A stretch of DNA of 64,000 bases from Polynucleobacter sp. KF022 (GCF_027924105.1 NZ_AP026972.1:1736001-1800000), one strand, 5' to 3'. Shown: positions 8,061 to 16,786, numbered from the stretch's first letter. Notes: generated by a model from the letters alone, not told the origin. Translations and numbers: made by a program.

Positions 8061-8915
8061 TTACATCCAGTAAACAGCGATGTACAGACCAAGCCAGACT
8101 ACGTCAACGAAGTGCCAGTACCAAGCAGCGCCTTCAAATGCGAAATGATGCTTAGAAGTAAAGTCGCCACGAATCATACGACGCAAGACAATCGCCAACA
8201 TTGTGCCGCCCAGGAAAACGTGGAAGCCGTGGAAACCAGTCAACATGAAGAATGTAGAACCATAAATGCCTGAAGTCAGCTTCAAGTTCAGCTCATGATA
8301 TGCATGGTAGTACTCATAAACCTGGAAGCCCAAGAAAACGATACCCAAACCAACAGTTGCAGCCAAGCCAATAATGGCTTTCTTCATGTGGTTTTCTACT
8401 AACGCATGGTGAGCGATAGTAATCGTTACACCAGAGCTCAAGAGCAGCAATGTGTTGATTGTTGGAATTGGCCAAGGACCCATGGTGGTGAATTTCTCAA
8501 CTAAACCAGCAGGACCATCATTTGGCCAAACAGCTTGGAAATTAGGCCAAAGCAATTTGCTTTCTACATCACCCATCCAAGGCATCGCAATATTGCGTGC
8601 ATAGAACAAAGCTGCAAAGAATGCGCCGAAGAACATGATTTCAGAGAAAATGAACCAAGCCATCGACCAGCGATAAGAGATGTCAACGTTGACACCGTTC
8701 TTGCCAGCATTGGATTCTGCAATCGTGTCACCGAACCAGTTATAGAGAACGTAGAGAACAAACGCAACGCCTGCAAGGGTCAAAGGTCCGCCCCAAGAGG
8801 CATGATTTACCCATCCAGAAATACCAAAGCCAAAAGCAATTAAGCCAAAAGCGGCCATTGCTGGATGTCTAGATAGTCCAGGGACGAAATAGTATGGGGT
8901 TGAATTGGATGACAT
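8061..8915 (-). CDS. coxC: Cytochrome c oxidase subunit III
   Basis: Subunit III stabilises the heme-copper oxidase core. The protein (284 residues from this start) has seven membrane helices and family motifs such as FIFSEIMFFGAFFAALFYAR, the loop with NTLLLLSSGVTIT, and the ending FHVFLGGTMLAIVLRRMIRG ... WYWHFVDVVWLGLYIAVYW. I chose ATG 8915 (MSSNSTPYY) because AGAGAGA precedes it at good spacing; the frame could extend to a TTG at 8933. It is the last gene of the minus-strand coxB-coxA-ctaG group. Confidence 0.95.
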   Translation of the reverse strand: MSSNSTPYYFVPGLSRHPAMAAFGLIAFGFGISGWVNHASWGGPLTLAGVAFVLYVLYNWFGDTIAESNAGKNGVNVDISYRWSMAWFIFSEIMFFGAFFAALFYARNIAMPWMGDVESKLLWPNFQAVWPNDGPAGLVEKFTTMGPWPIPTINTLLLLSSGVTITIAHHALVENHMKKAIIGLAATVGLGIVFLGFQVYEYYHAYHELNLKLTSGIYGSTFFMLTGFHGFHVFLGGTMLAIVLRRMIRGDFTSKHHFAFEGAAWYWHFVDVVWLGLYIAVYWM

Positions 8916-8944
8916 CTTATTCTCTCTATTCAATCAAAAAATAA

Positions 8945-9139
8945 TCAATGGGACACAACTACTTTCACTATCAACAGGAGGACGCCCATAAAAATCAAGG
9001 CGCCAATAACACCTGCAATGATAATGTGCACAAAACTCAATGAAGCAACATCTTCCTGCAAACCAGACTTCTTACGCACCCCCAAAAAGCCCCACATCAC
9101 GGCTTTCATAGACTGCATAAAACTACTTTTCTTTTTCAT
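8945..9139 (-). CDS. DUF2970 small membrane protein
   Basis: A 64-residue protein with an N-terminal basic stretch (MKKKSS), the DUF2970 pattern SFMQSMKAVMWGFLGVRKKSG, and one C-terminal membrane helix (about 38-62). Genes of this family sit between ctaG and coxC in betaproteobacteria. Its start overlaps the ctaG stop by 4 nt, so the two are coupled. Function unknown; probably an accessory subunit or assembly factor of the oxidase. Confidence 0.88.
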   Translation of the reverse strand: MKKKSSFMQSMKAVMWGFLGVRKKSGLQEDVASLSFVHIIIAGVIGALIFMGVLLLIVKVVVSH

Positions 9140-9720
9140 GATGCCAACCTTGTTTTAGGTGCTGGAGGCGTATTACCTAAGCCCAATTCAAAGAAGGTAT
9201 ATGACAAAGTAATTGTTTTTACATCATCCGGTAAACCTGCATCGATCACAAAGACTACCGGCATCTTTTTTGTTTCTTTTGCTGCTAGCGTTTGCTCCTG
9301 GAAGCAAAAGCACTCTAATTTAGTAAAAAACTCCGTTGCACTTTTAGGCGCATAACTCGGTATTGCTTGTGCGCGTACTGGGCGATTCTGATTATTAGTT
9401 ACTTCATAAACAATCTCTGTCATTTCACCAGGGTGCACTTCTAAAAAATTCTTTACTGGTTTAAAAGTAAACGGGCCACGGCTATTCGAATCAAACTCAA
9501 TAGTCACCGTACGAGCATAGTTAACTTGGGTATTGCCAACCTTATTAGGGCTAAAGGCTCTGACACCATAGTCATTCTTGCTCGTTACGACATTAATTCC
9601 GGTGACCTCACATAAGGCCTTGTACATCGGAACCAAGGCATAACCAAAACCAAACATCATCACCGCTGCAATTAAGAGCTTCAACAAAATCTGGCGGTTA
9701 AGTGCTTGAGTTGTAACCAT
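9136..9720 (-). CDS. ctaG: Cytochrome c oxidase assembly protein CtaG (Cox11)
   Basis: Cox11/CtaG inserts copper into the CuB site of subunit I. The 194-residue protein has one N-terminal membrane helix (about 12-32), then a periplasmic immunoglobulin-like domain with the copper-binding motif CFCF in KLECFCFQEQTL and a conserved ALCEVTGIN near residue 42 after YKALC. The C-terminal strands (VVFVIDAGLPDD, TLSYTFFEL) are typical. Its position after coxA and the small assembly gene, before coxC, is canonical. Confidence 0.96.
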   Translation of the reverse strand: MVTTQALNRQILLKLLIAAVMMFGFGYALVPMYKALCEVTGINVVTSKNDYGVRAFSPNKVGNTQVNYARTVTIEFDSNSRGPFTFKPVKNFLEVHPGEMTEIVYEVTNNQNRPVRAQAIPSYAPKSATEFFTKLECFCFQEQTLAAKETKKMPVVFVIDAGLPDDVKTITLSYTFFELGLGNTPPAPKTRLAS

Positions 9721-9732
9721 GTCTACAAGGGG

Positions 9733-9864
9733 TTAACCCAACAAGCTCCGTTTAATCACAATACCAATAAAAAAGACTGCTACTACGCTCAACAGAATGA
9801 AGCCCGTCCTGCGATTGCTCGCAGCAAGGGCTTGCTTTCCTGATGAATTAAATTCCTGCTTCAC
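9733..9864 (-). CDS. Cytochrome oxidase small assembly protein (43 aa)
   Basis: A 43-residue open frame: polar N-terminus of about 20 residues followed by one membrane helix (GFILLSVVAVFFIGIVI) and a KRSLLG end. Betaproteobacterial cox loci carry such a one-helix gene between coxA and ctaG. The best start is the GTG at 9864, inside the last codons of coxA (17-nt overlap, +1 frame); there is no ATG, and the next upstream in-frame start would sit deep within coxA. The overlap suggests translational coupling. Start choice is the weak point. Confidence 0.72.
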   Translation of the reverse strand: MKQEFNSSGKQALAASNRRTGFILLSVVAVFFIGIVIKRSLLG

Positions 9865-11479
9865 GCATCTGCTCTGCGCTAGGCGGAGTTTCAAAAGTGT
9901 GATGAGGCGCTGGTGACGGTACTGTCCACTCAAGACCCTTAGCACCATCCCATGGCTTCATCGGCGCTTTTTCACCTTGACCGCGGTAAGCCGGCATCAC
10001 AACGAAGAGCAAGAAGTAAACCTGTGCCAAACCGAAGCCCAATGCGCCGATCGATGCAATCGCATTGAAGTCAGCAAACTGAGTTGGGTAGTCAGCATAA
10101 CGACGTGGCATACCTGCCAAGCCCAAGAAGTGCATCGGGAAGAAGGTGATGTTAAAGAAAATCATGGAAGACCAGAAATGGATCTTGCCGCGAGTTTCGT
10201 TAGCCATGTAGCCAGTCCACTTTGGACACCAGTAGTAGAAGCCTGCAAACATCGCAAACAATGAGCCTGCTACCAATACATAGTGGAAGTGAGCAACAAC
10301 GTAGTAAGTATCTTGAACACCAATATCAATTGGCGCCATTGCCAAGATCAGGCCCGTAAATCCACCCATGGTGAAAACGAAGATAAAGCCGATAGCCCAC
10401 AACATTGGAGTTTCAAAGGTCATTGAACCTTTCCACATGGTTGCTACCCAGTTAAAAATCTTCACGCCAGTTGGAACGGCGATCAACATGGTTGCGTACA
10501 TGAAGAACAGTTGACCTGTTACTGGCATACCAGTTGCAAACATGTGGTGAGCCCAAACGATGAACGACAAGATCGCGATGGATGCAGTTGCATAAACCAT
10601 TGAACTGTAACCAAACAATGTCTTTCTGGAGAATGCTGGAACGATTTCACTGATGATTCCGAATGCTGGAAGAATCATGATGTAAACCTCAGGGTGACCA
10701 AAGAACCAGAAAATATGCTGGAACATGATTGGGTCGCCACCGCCAACAGCGGAGAAGAATGAAGTACCGAAATGACGGTCAGTAAGAACCATCGTGATTG
10801 CACCAGCCAATACAGGCATCACAGCAATCAACAAGTAAGCAGTAATTAACCAAGTCCAGCAGAACATTGGCATCTTCATTAATGTCATGCCAGGAGCGCG
10901 CATGTTCAAAATAGTTACGATGATGTTGATCGAACCCATGATCGATGAGGCACCCAATAAGTGGAGTGCAAAAATCGCCATATCCATGCCAGGGCCCATT
11001 TGTGAAGTCAATGGAGCATAGATAGTCCAGCCACCTGATGGAGCGCCACCAGGAACGAGGAATGAGCTCAACAATAATGTTGCTGCTACTGGAAGAATCC
11101 AGAAGCTAAAGTTGTTCATACGGGCAAATGCCATATCAGACGCACCGATTTGCAAAGGCACCATCCAGTTAGCAAAGCCAACGAAGGCCGGCATAATTGC
11201 ACCGAACACCATCACCAAACCGTGCATGGTTGTGAGCTGATTGAAAAACTCTGGGCGCAAGAACTGCAAACCAGGCTGGAACAATTCCAAACGAATTCCC
11301 AAGGCCATCACACCGCCAGCTAGCAAGCTAACGAATGAGAAGATCAAATACATCGTACCGATGTCTTTGTGGTTGGTTGCGAACAACCAACGACGCCAAC
11401 CATGTGGTGTGTGATCGTCGTGCGCATGGTCATGCGCGTGGTCGTGTGCGTGATCGTGGGTAGTAGAGACTGTGCTCAT
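9848..11479 (-). CDS. coxA: Cytochrome c oxidase subunit I (aa3 type)
   Basis: Catalytic subunit carrying heme a and the heme a3-CuB oxygen-reducing centre. The 543-residue protein has the twelve-helix core, with ligands in TMHGLVMVF (heme a), WFFGHPEVYIMILP (CuB His and the cross-linked Tyr), WAHHMFATGM (CuB His pair) and VVAHFHYVLVAG (heme a3 and heme a His). The K- and D-channel motifs look intact. The N-terminus carries a tandem His-Asp/Ala repeat (residues 8-21). Co-transcribed behind coxB. Confidence 0.98.
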   Translation of the reverse strand: MSTVSTTHDHAHDHAHDHAHDDHTPHGWRRWLFATNHKDIGTMYLIFSFVSLLAGGVMALGIRLELFQPGLQFLRPEFFNQLTTMHGLVMVFGAIMPAFVGFANWMVPLQIGASDMAFARMNNFSFWILPVAATLLLSSFLVPGGAPSGGWTIYAPLTSQMGPGMDMAIFALHLLGASSIMGSINIIVTILNMRAPGMTLMKMPMFCWTWLITAYLLIAVMPVLAGAITMVLTDRHFGTSFFSAVGGGDPIMFQHIFWFFGHPEVYIMILPAFGIISEIVPAFSRKTLFGYSSMVYATASIAILSFIVWAHHMFATGMPVTGQLFFMYATMLIAVPTGVKIFNWVATMWKGSMTFETPMLWAIGFIFVFTMGGFTGLILAMAPIDIGVQDTYYVVAHFHYVLVAGSLFAMFAGFYYWCPKWTGYMANETRGKIHFWSSMIFFNITFFPMHFLGLAGMPRRYADYPTQFADFNAIASIGALGFGLAQVYFLLFVVMPAYRGQGEKAPMKPWDGAKGLEWTVPSPAPHHTFETPPSAEQMREAGI

Positions 11480-11522
11480 GAATTACTCCGGTTTCGTTTT
11501 TATCTGTATTTGTTAATCTGAA

Positions 11523-12677
11523 TTAATTGCCGCGTGCAGTAATAATGTCTTGGGTCTGAATCACTTCACCCGTCTTATTGCCCCATGCGTTACGTGTGTA
11601 AGTCATTACTGAAGCGATATCGCCATCAGAAATCACGCCAGCCCATTTCGGCATTGCGCCCTTACCGTTAATGAGGATGTTGTATTGGCCAGCTTTAGGA
11701 CCCATTACCACCTTGCTACCATCCAATGCAGGGAAAGCGCCCGCACCTTTGCCGTTAGGTTGATGACAAGCTGCGCAGTTTGCTGCGTAAACTTTTGCAC
11801 CACGCTCTTTTTGCTCATCCAAGGTGTAAACCTTAGATGGATCATCACCAGCAGCGCCCATTTCTTTTTTCTTCTGAGCAACCCAAGCGGTGTAGTCATC
11901 TTGTGAAACTACACGCACAACGATAGGCATAAAAGCGTGCTCAGCACCACAAAGCTCAGAACACTGACCGCGGAATGTACCAATAGTCTCAGCTCTAAAC
12001 CAGGTGTCACGCACGAAGCCAGGGATCGCATCTTGCTTTACGCCAAACGCTGGGATAGTCCAAGCATGGATAACGTCATTAGCAGTGGTAATCAAACGGA
12101 TCTTTTTACCAACTGGCACAACCATTTCATTGTCAACTTCCATCAAGTAAGTGTTTGATTTCGGTGCCAAGTTATTGATTGCTTCGCGTGAAGTAGACAA
12201 AGTAGATAGAAAGCTAATGCCTTCACCTTCACCTTTGATGTAGTCGTAACCCCACTTCCACTGGTATCCAGTGGTCTTAATAGTGATATCGGAGTTAGTA
12301 GTGTCTTTCATTGCCACAACAGTTTTTGTTGCAGGCAAAGCCATACCGATAACGATGAGCAATGGAATCACTGTCCAAATAATCTCAACAGTTGTGCTCT
12401 CGTGGAAAGAGGCTGATTTATGACCCAATGATTTACGGTGCTTCAAAATGGAATAGAACATCACTCCAAAAACACCCACAAAAATTAAGGCGCAAATGAC
12501 CAACATCATCCAATGCAACCAATGGATCTCTTGCATGATTTTGGTTGCAGCAGGCGCGAAATTTAGCTGATTGACAGCTGGGCCACCAGGCATGTTCTCT
12601 GCTGCATGAGCAAAAGCAGTGCCAAAAGCTACTGCGAAATAGAGCGAAGCCCTAGTGACTTTTCCAAATAAATTCAT
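11523..12677 (-). CDS. coxB: Cytochrome c oxidase subunit II with C-terminal cytochrome c domain
   Basis: Subunit II accepts electrons at the CuA site. The 384-residue protein has a signal peptide (AVAFGTAFAHA), two membrane helices, the cupredoxin domain with the CuA ligands in GQCSELCGAEHAFM, and an extra C-terminal class I cytochrome c domain with the heme site CAACHQPNGKG and distal Met in GAMPKWAG. The fusion marks a caa3-like layout in which electrons pass through a tethered heme c. First gene of the cox operon, about 80 nt downstream of a good promoter. Confidence 0.97.
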   Translation of the reverse strand: MNLFGKVTRASLYFAVAFGTAFAHAAENMPGGPAVNQLNFAPAATKIMQEIHWLHWMMLVICALIFVGVFGVMFYSILKHRKSLGHKSASFHESTTVEIIWTVIPLLIVIGMALPATKTVVAMKDTTNSDITIKTTGYQWKWGYDYIKGEGEGISFLSTLSTSREAINNLAPKSNTYLMEVDNEMVVPVGKKIRLITTANDVIHAWTIPAFGVKQDAIPGFVRDTWFRAETIGTFRGQCSELCGAEHAFMPIVVRVVSQDDYTAWVAQKKKEMGAAGDDPSKVYTLDEQKERGAKVYAANCAACHQPNGKGAGAFPALDGSKVVMGPKAGQYNILINGKGAMPKWAGVISDGDIASVMTYTRNAWGNKTGEVIQTQDIITARGN

Positions 12678-12765
12678 CTTATTCTCTGTTTATTGTCGTG
12701 AGCAAAGCAACAAAAATGCCGCGAATTGCCCAAAAAACGGTCTCAAGCCAATACATCCTGCCGTG

Positions 12766-12794
12766 ATTATAGGGTTAATTAGGCGCAACAACAA
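12766..12794 (-). promoter_or_regulatory. Probable sigma-70 promoter of the coxB operon
   Basis: On the minus strand a perfect -10 TATAAT (12771-12766) is preceded at 17 bp by TTGTTG (12794-12789). Transcription would start near 12759, giving a leader of about 80 nt before coxB. The rest of the 179-bp gap between coxB and the methyltransferase gene (12678-12856) shows no gene or clear hairpin. Confidence 0.7.
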
Positions 12795-12856
12795 ACCGGG
12801 ATAACCCAGCCTGATCCAATCTTGACCAAGGTTTAAATGATAGTAAGCACTTACAC

Positions 12857-13654
12857 TTAAGCAGAATCTGGCCTAGTCTTGCGTCCAATTTGATTTAGAT
12901 CAATATAGGCCACACTGTCTTTAGCCTTCGCAAGATGCTTTCCAATAGCCCAAGCATGCCCATAAACCACCTCTAGGGTGAGTTTTTGCGGCAAAACTTG
13001 CGTTTCTGGGGCCTTAAAAGGGGTGGGATCAATGAGGTTTAGAGCGGCAATATCGACCAACAAAAGACTCTCGCTCTCATAGTCCAGGGTCAAGTACTCC
13101 ATATCCATTACTGGATCAGAAAATCTCTCTGCTAGCAGGGCATCCCCCATGTCGTGCATATCCCAGGGGCTCAACAGATTTTTAAGTCTTAACTCGGGAA
13201 GGGTTGGCGAACGCAATTCTTTTCCAGTATCAGGTCCCAAATAACTAAATGCGATTAAACCGCCCTCGCGCAGAACGCGCCAACACTCTTGTAGAAAGTG
13301 CTTTGGGTCTTCCAGATCCTGCAACAGAAGATCGCTAAAAACTAAATCAACAGAATTGTCTGGAATATCAAATCTTCCAGATGATAAGTAGCTTGCCAAT
13401 GAAGCAGTACGACTCCCGAATATGGATCGCCAATTACTGATAGCTTTAGCACGCCACAGTTGAAACGCAGAAACACTTTTGTCCGAAAGACTCCAAATGC
13501 GCGCCTTTGGATACCGCCTTGCAAACGTATGCAGATGTTTTCCGGCGAAGTCTGGAACTATCAAAATATCTTTTACATCGAGCTTAACAATGTCCAACTT
13601 TTGCAGCATGCGATCTGCAATTTCGTCTTGTAACCATCTGATGGGCTGGGTCAT
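12857..13654 (-). CDS. BioC-like SAM-dependent methyltransferase (degenerate motif I)
   Basis: A 265-residue class I methyltransferase-like protein. It carries the BioC-type segments VDLVFSDLLLQDLEDP, CWRVLREGGLIAFSYLGPDTGKEL and the later WDMHDMGDALL, so it resembles malonyl-ACP O-methyltransferase of biotin synthesis. The usual glycine-rich SAM-binding motif I is replaced by ILIVPDFAGKHLHTF, which lacks GxGxG. Activity is therefore uncertain. The start at 13654 (MTQPIRW) is preferred; a longer frame to 13729 would run into comF. No other biotin synthesis gene is nearby, and comF diverges 23 bp away. Confidence 0.72.
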   Translation of the reverse strand: MTQPIRWLQDEIADRMLQKLDIVKLDVKDILIVPDFAGKHLHTFARRYPKARIWSLSDKSVSAFQLWRAKAISNWRSIFGSRTASLASYLSSGRFDIPDNSVDLVFSDLLLQDLEDPKHFLQECWRVLREGGLIAFSYLGPDTGKELRSPTLPELRLKNLLSPWDMHDMGDALLAERFSDPVMDMEYLTLDYESESLLLVDIAALNLIDPTPFKAPETQVLPQKLTLEVVYGHAWAIGKHLAKAKDSVAYIDLNQIGRKTRPDSA

Positions 13655-13677
13655 TGGCTCAGTATACTCAGCGCCCC

Positions 13678-14421
13678 ATGCGATTTCCAGAGAACATTTT
13701 CCAAACAATTTTTGAACAACTTTTGCCAACTGGATGCATTGTTTGTCAAAAATTCCAGAAATACTCCATTTGCAACTACTGCCTGGATATTGTGAGCAAT
13801 GAGGGGATATTTAATTATCAAAGTTGCGATCAATGCGGTCTCGCACTCCGACCTGAGGAAATGGCCTTGCAATGTTGTGCGTCATGCCAATTATCCAACC
13901 CCTACTTTGATGAAACCTACTGTTTAGATCGGTACACAGGGATTCTTCAAGTGCCATTGCATGAATTTAAATATCAAAAGCGGATTGCTTTTGGGTGCGC
14001 ACTTAGCGACGTGTGGAACAAACTTCTGTCATGGCAACTTAAAGATATTGATGCAAGTTATTTATTGCCCGTACCACTCAGCACTCAAAAGTTAGCGCAA
14101 CGTGGTTTTAACCAAAGCTGGGAAATTGCCAAACGAATTCATTGCGGTAGGCACATTCAAAAATCACCTTACATGCTTTGGCGTCATCATTATTCAGAAC
14201 ATCAAGCTGGTAGCAATCTTGAAAACCGATACCTATCAACTAGAGGTATGTTTTATGTTCAGCCAAAGCACATTGAGCAACTACAAAATAAAACGGTCAT
14301 TGTTTTTGATGATGTTATGACTAGCGGGGCAACTCTTAATGAAATTGCCCGCATTCTGAAGGACAATGGCGTATCTCGTGTTATCAACTGGGTACTTCTC
14401 AGAGCTGTACGACCAATCTAA
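13678..14421 (+). CDS. ComF family phosphoribosyltransferase-like protein
   Basis: ComF-family proteins link to natural transformation or nucleotide salvage. The protein (247 residues from ATG 13678) has an N-terminal zinc-finger-like region with three cysteine pairs (CIVCQKF, CNYC, CDQCGL, then CCASC) and a C-terminal PRTase domain with the PRPP-binding loop VIVFDDVMTSGATLNE. A TTG at 13654 would add eight residues, but it coincides with the start of the divergent methyltransferase gene. The short 23-bp gap means promoters for the two genes must overlap coding sequence. Confidence 0.88.
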   Translation: MRFPENIFQTIFEQLLPTGCIVCQKFQKYSICNYCLDIVSNEGIFNYQSCDQCGLALRPEEMALQCCASCQLSNPYFDETYCLDRYTGILQVPLHEFKYQKRIAFGCALSDVWNKLLSWQLKDIDASYLLPVPLSTQKLAQRGFNQSWEIAKRIHCGRHIQKSPYMLWRHHYSEHQAGSNLENRYLSTRGMFYVQPKHIEQLQNKTVIVFDDVMTSGATLNEIARILKDNGVSRVINWVLLRAVRPI

Positions 14422-14431
14422 AGAGTGCGAC

Positions 14432-14902
14432 ATGTTTAATATTGTTTTGTTCGAACCAGAAATTCCCCCCAATACTGGCAACATCATTCGCCTCTGTGCA
14501 AATACCGGTGCAAAGTTGCATTTAATAGAGCCTCTTGGATTTCCAATGGAAGATGCAAAGCTACGCAGGGCTGGTTTGGACTATCACGAGTTCGCAAGTG
14601 TAAAAGTTCATCAAAATTGGGCGCAGTTTTTAAAAGATGAGAAGCCAGATCCTGAGCATCTCTTTGCGTTGACTACCAAAGGATCAGGAAAGTTTCATGA
14701 AGGCAAATATTCCCTTAATGATTACTTTGTATTTGGCTCAGAAACCAAAGGTATTACTGATGAAGTGAGAGATTCCATTCCTTCAAGTAATCGCATGCGC
14801 TTAGCAATGCAAGATAGCAGCCGTAGCTTGAACTTATCAAATACTGTAGCAATAGTGGTTTATGAAGCATGGCGCCAAAATGGGCTTACTGGCGGTCAAT
14901 AA
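14432..14902 (+). CDS. trmL: tRNA (cytidine/uridine-34 2'-O)-methyltransferase TrmL
   Basis: TrmL methylates the ribose of the wobble nucleotide in leucine tRNAs. The 156-residue protein is a minimal SPOUT-class enzyme: FEPEIPPNTGNIIRLCANTG at residues 6-25, the FPMEDAKLRRAGLDY segment, and the C-terminal knot FGSETKGI ... RLAMQDSSRSLNLSNTVAIVVYEAWRQ. The start at 14432 lies 10 bp after comF, so the two form an operon. The frame extends upstream into comF, but the family begins at MFNIVLFEPE. Confidence 0.95.
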   Translation: MFNIVLFEPEIPPNTGNIIRLCANTGAKLHLIEPLGFPMEDAKLRRAGLDYHEFASVKVHQNWAQFLKDEKPDPEHLFALTTKGSGKFHEGKYSLNDYFVFGSETKGITDEVRDSIPSSNRMRLAMQDSSRSLNLSNTVAIVVYEAWRQNGLTGGQ

Positions 14903-14922
14903 AACAGCTTAACTAGTAAAGC

Positions 14923-15945
14923 TTACGATTCGATTTTTGGATCGCGTCCCATCAGTTTTTTAACGGCCTCATGCGGCATCAGCTTTCCAGATAACACTTC
15001 GCCCATCATGGCTGTAATGGGCATTTCCACACCCAGACGCTTAGCAAGATCTCCAACAGCTTGGGCGCATAGAACACCCTCAGCAACGTGACCAAGACTA
15101 GCCAGTATTTCTGGCAATGATTTGCCAGCAGCTAACTCGAGACCAACACGGCGGTTGCGAGATAGGTCACCTGTGGCGGTCAAGATTAAATCTCCAACAC
15201 CAGTAAGACCCATACAAGTTTCAGATTTACCGCCAGCAGCTTTTACTAAGCGCATCATTTCTGCCAGGCCACGTGTTAGCACTGCAGCACGAGCATTCAA
15301 ACCTAAATCTAGGCCATCACCAATGCCAGCTGCTATGGCAAGAACATTCTTAACAGCGCCACCCAACTCAACACCCACCAAATCATCGCTTGAGTAAACG
15401 CGCATATTTCCATGATGGAAAGCGGCTTGGACTATCTCACAAAGCTTGGTGTTTTTGCTTGCAACGGTTAGCGCGCAAGGCATGCCTGCACCAACTTCAC
15501 GAGCAAAACTTGGGCCAGACAAGGCGCCATACGAATGCGTTAAGCCATGTGAGTGAAGCTTGCTTTCACGTTCGACAACCTGATGGGGCAATAAAGCAGT
15601 ATTGGGCTCTAGGCCTTTACATAACCAAATAATATTGAGTGGATGCTCAGCAACCTTCAGCACTTGAGCCATCGTTTCAGAAAGACCTGACATTGGCGTA
15701 GCAATGACTAAAAGGTCATCACTAGAAAGCCTTTGAATCGCAGCAGAAAAATCGCTCTCAAACGTTAGCCCTTTGGGCAATTGAACGCCTGAAAGATAGT
15801 CACGGTTCTCACCGCTCTTTTGAATATCTTGTAATTGGTCTTTGCTGCGAGACCATAAACATACATCTCCCTCTTGGAGGTGGCGGGTGGCTTGCGCAGC
15901 CATCGCCGTCCCCCATGCACCAGCACCAAGAAGCGTTACTTTCAT
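14923..15945 (-). CDS. gpsA: Glycerol-3-phosphate dehydrogenase (NAD(P)+) GpsA
   Basis: Makes sn-glycerol-3-phosphate from dihydroxyacetone phosphate for phospholipid synthesis. The 340-residue protein has the N-terminal Rossmann motif VTLLGAGAWGTAMAAQA, the ALSGPSFAREV motif, the catalytic Lys region GVELGGAVKNVLAIAAGI and the substrate loop TCMGLTGVGDLILT with SRNRRVG. It is the last gene of a four-gene run (rhodanese, grxC, secB, gpsA), the same order as in enterobacteria. Confidence 0.97.
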   Translation of the reverse strand: MKVTLLGAGAWGTAMAAQATRHLQEGDVCLWSRSKDQLQDIQKSGENRDYLSGVQLPKGLTFESDFSAAIQRLSSDDLLVIATPMSGLSETMAQVLKVAEHPLNIIWLCKGLEPNTALLPHQVVERESKLHSHGLTHSYGALSGPSFAREVGAGMPCALTVASKNTKLCEIVQAAFHHGNMRVYSSDDLVGVELGGAVKNVLAIAAGIGDGLDLGLNARAAVLTRGLAEMMRLVKAAGGKSETCMGLTGVGDLILTATGDLSRNRRVGLELAAGKSLPEILASLGHVAEGVLCAQAVGDLAKRLGVEMPITAMMGEVLSGKLMPHEAVKKLMGRDPKIES

Positions 15946-15969
15946 GATCTGAGTGCTTACTGAATAAGA

Positions 15970-16494
15970 CTAGTGAGGAAGAATGATTTTGCTCTCATCA
16001 GCAGCATCATCCTTCTTTTCTGATGCTGCTTGTTGAGCCTGCATCAAGCGATGCTCATACATGCCATGGAAATTAATCTCATTCAAATGTATCGGCTGGA
16101 AACCTGCACGACTAATAGCATCGGCAATGTTGGAGCGCAAATAAGGATACAAAATGGTTGGGCATGTAATGCCTAGCATTGGATCAACTTGCTCAACGGG
16201 AATATTGTTGAACTCAAAAATACCAGCTTGCTTTGCCTCAACTAAGAACAACACCTTTCCCTCAACTTTTGCAGTGACAGTTGAGCTCAGGGAGACCTCA
16301 AAAATCTCGCTGCTGACAGGAATAACTGAAATGTCGACCATGACCTCTACTTGAGGCTCGGCTTGAACTAATAAAATTTGTGGCGAATTTGGCTGCTCTA
16401 GAGACAAATCTTTCAAATAAATGCGTTGAATACGAAATGACGGCTCTTTTGAGCTATCAATACCTTCTTGAGGTGCGGAAGATTGTTCAGTCAT
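15970..16494 (-). CDS. secB: Protein-export chaperone SecB
   Basis: SecB keeps presecretory proteins unfolded and hands them to SecA. The 174-residue protein has the family core: FRIQRIYLKDLSLEQPNSPQ, a four-stranded sheet, and the C-terminal helix region with CPTILYPYLRSNIADAISRAGF and PIHLNEINFHGMYE. The extended, polar C-terminal tail (about residues 150-174) is typical of betaproteobacterial SecB. It sits between grxC and gpsA in one operon. Confidence 0.97.
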   Translation of the reverse strand: MTEQSSAPQEGIDSSKEPSFRIQRIYLKDLSLEQPNSPQILLVQAEPQVEVMVDISVIPVSSEIFEVSLSSTVTAKVEGKVLFLVEAKQAGIFEFNNIPVEQVDPMLGITCPTILYPYLRSNIADAISRAGFQPIHLNEINFHGMYEHRLMQAQQAASEKKDDAADESKIILPH

Positions 16495-16521
16495 TGCTAA
16501 CTTTCTGTTGTATTGAATTTA

Positions 16522-16776
16522 TTAAACTAAAAGTGGATCGAGCTTGCCTGCTCTATCTAAGGCAACCAAGTCGTCATAGCCACCTACATGTGTATCACCA
16601 ATATAAATTTGGGGAACTGTGCGGCGTCCAGTGCGAGCCATCATGGCCTCACGCTGGGATGGGTCACGATCAATCAAGATCTTTTCTAAGTTGGCAACAC
16701 CTTTTTTGATCAATAGCTTTTCTGCCATGACGCAATATGGGCAAACCTGAGTGCTATACATTGTTACTGGAGGCAT
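16522..16776 (-). CDS. grxC: Glutaredoxin 3
   Basis: An 84-residue glutathione-dependent disulfide reductase with the dithiol active site CPYC (Cys12, Cys15), cis-proline segment RTVPQIYIGD (family TVP) and GSH-binding GGYDDL. It belongs to the rhodanese-grxC-secB-gpsA operon and should draw on the glutathione made by gshA/gshB elsewhere in this window. Confidence 0.97.
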   Translation of the reverse strand: MPPVTMYSTQVCPYCVMAEKLLIKKGVANLEKILIDRDPSQREAMMARTGRRTVPQIYIGDTHVGGYDDLVALDRAGKLDPLLV

Positions 16777-16786
16777 TAATTTCTCC

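Noticed and set aside
13654..13677. TTG start for comF at 13654
   Set aside because: It would coincide with the start of the divergent methyltransferase; the ATG at 13678 gives the normal N-terminus of the family.
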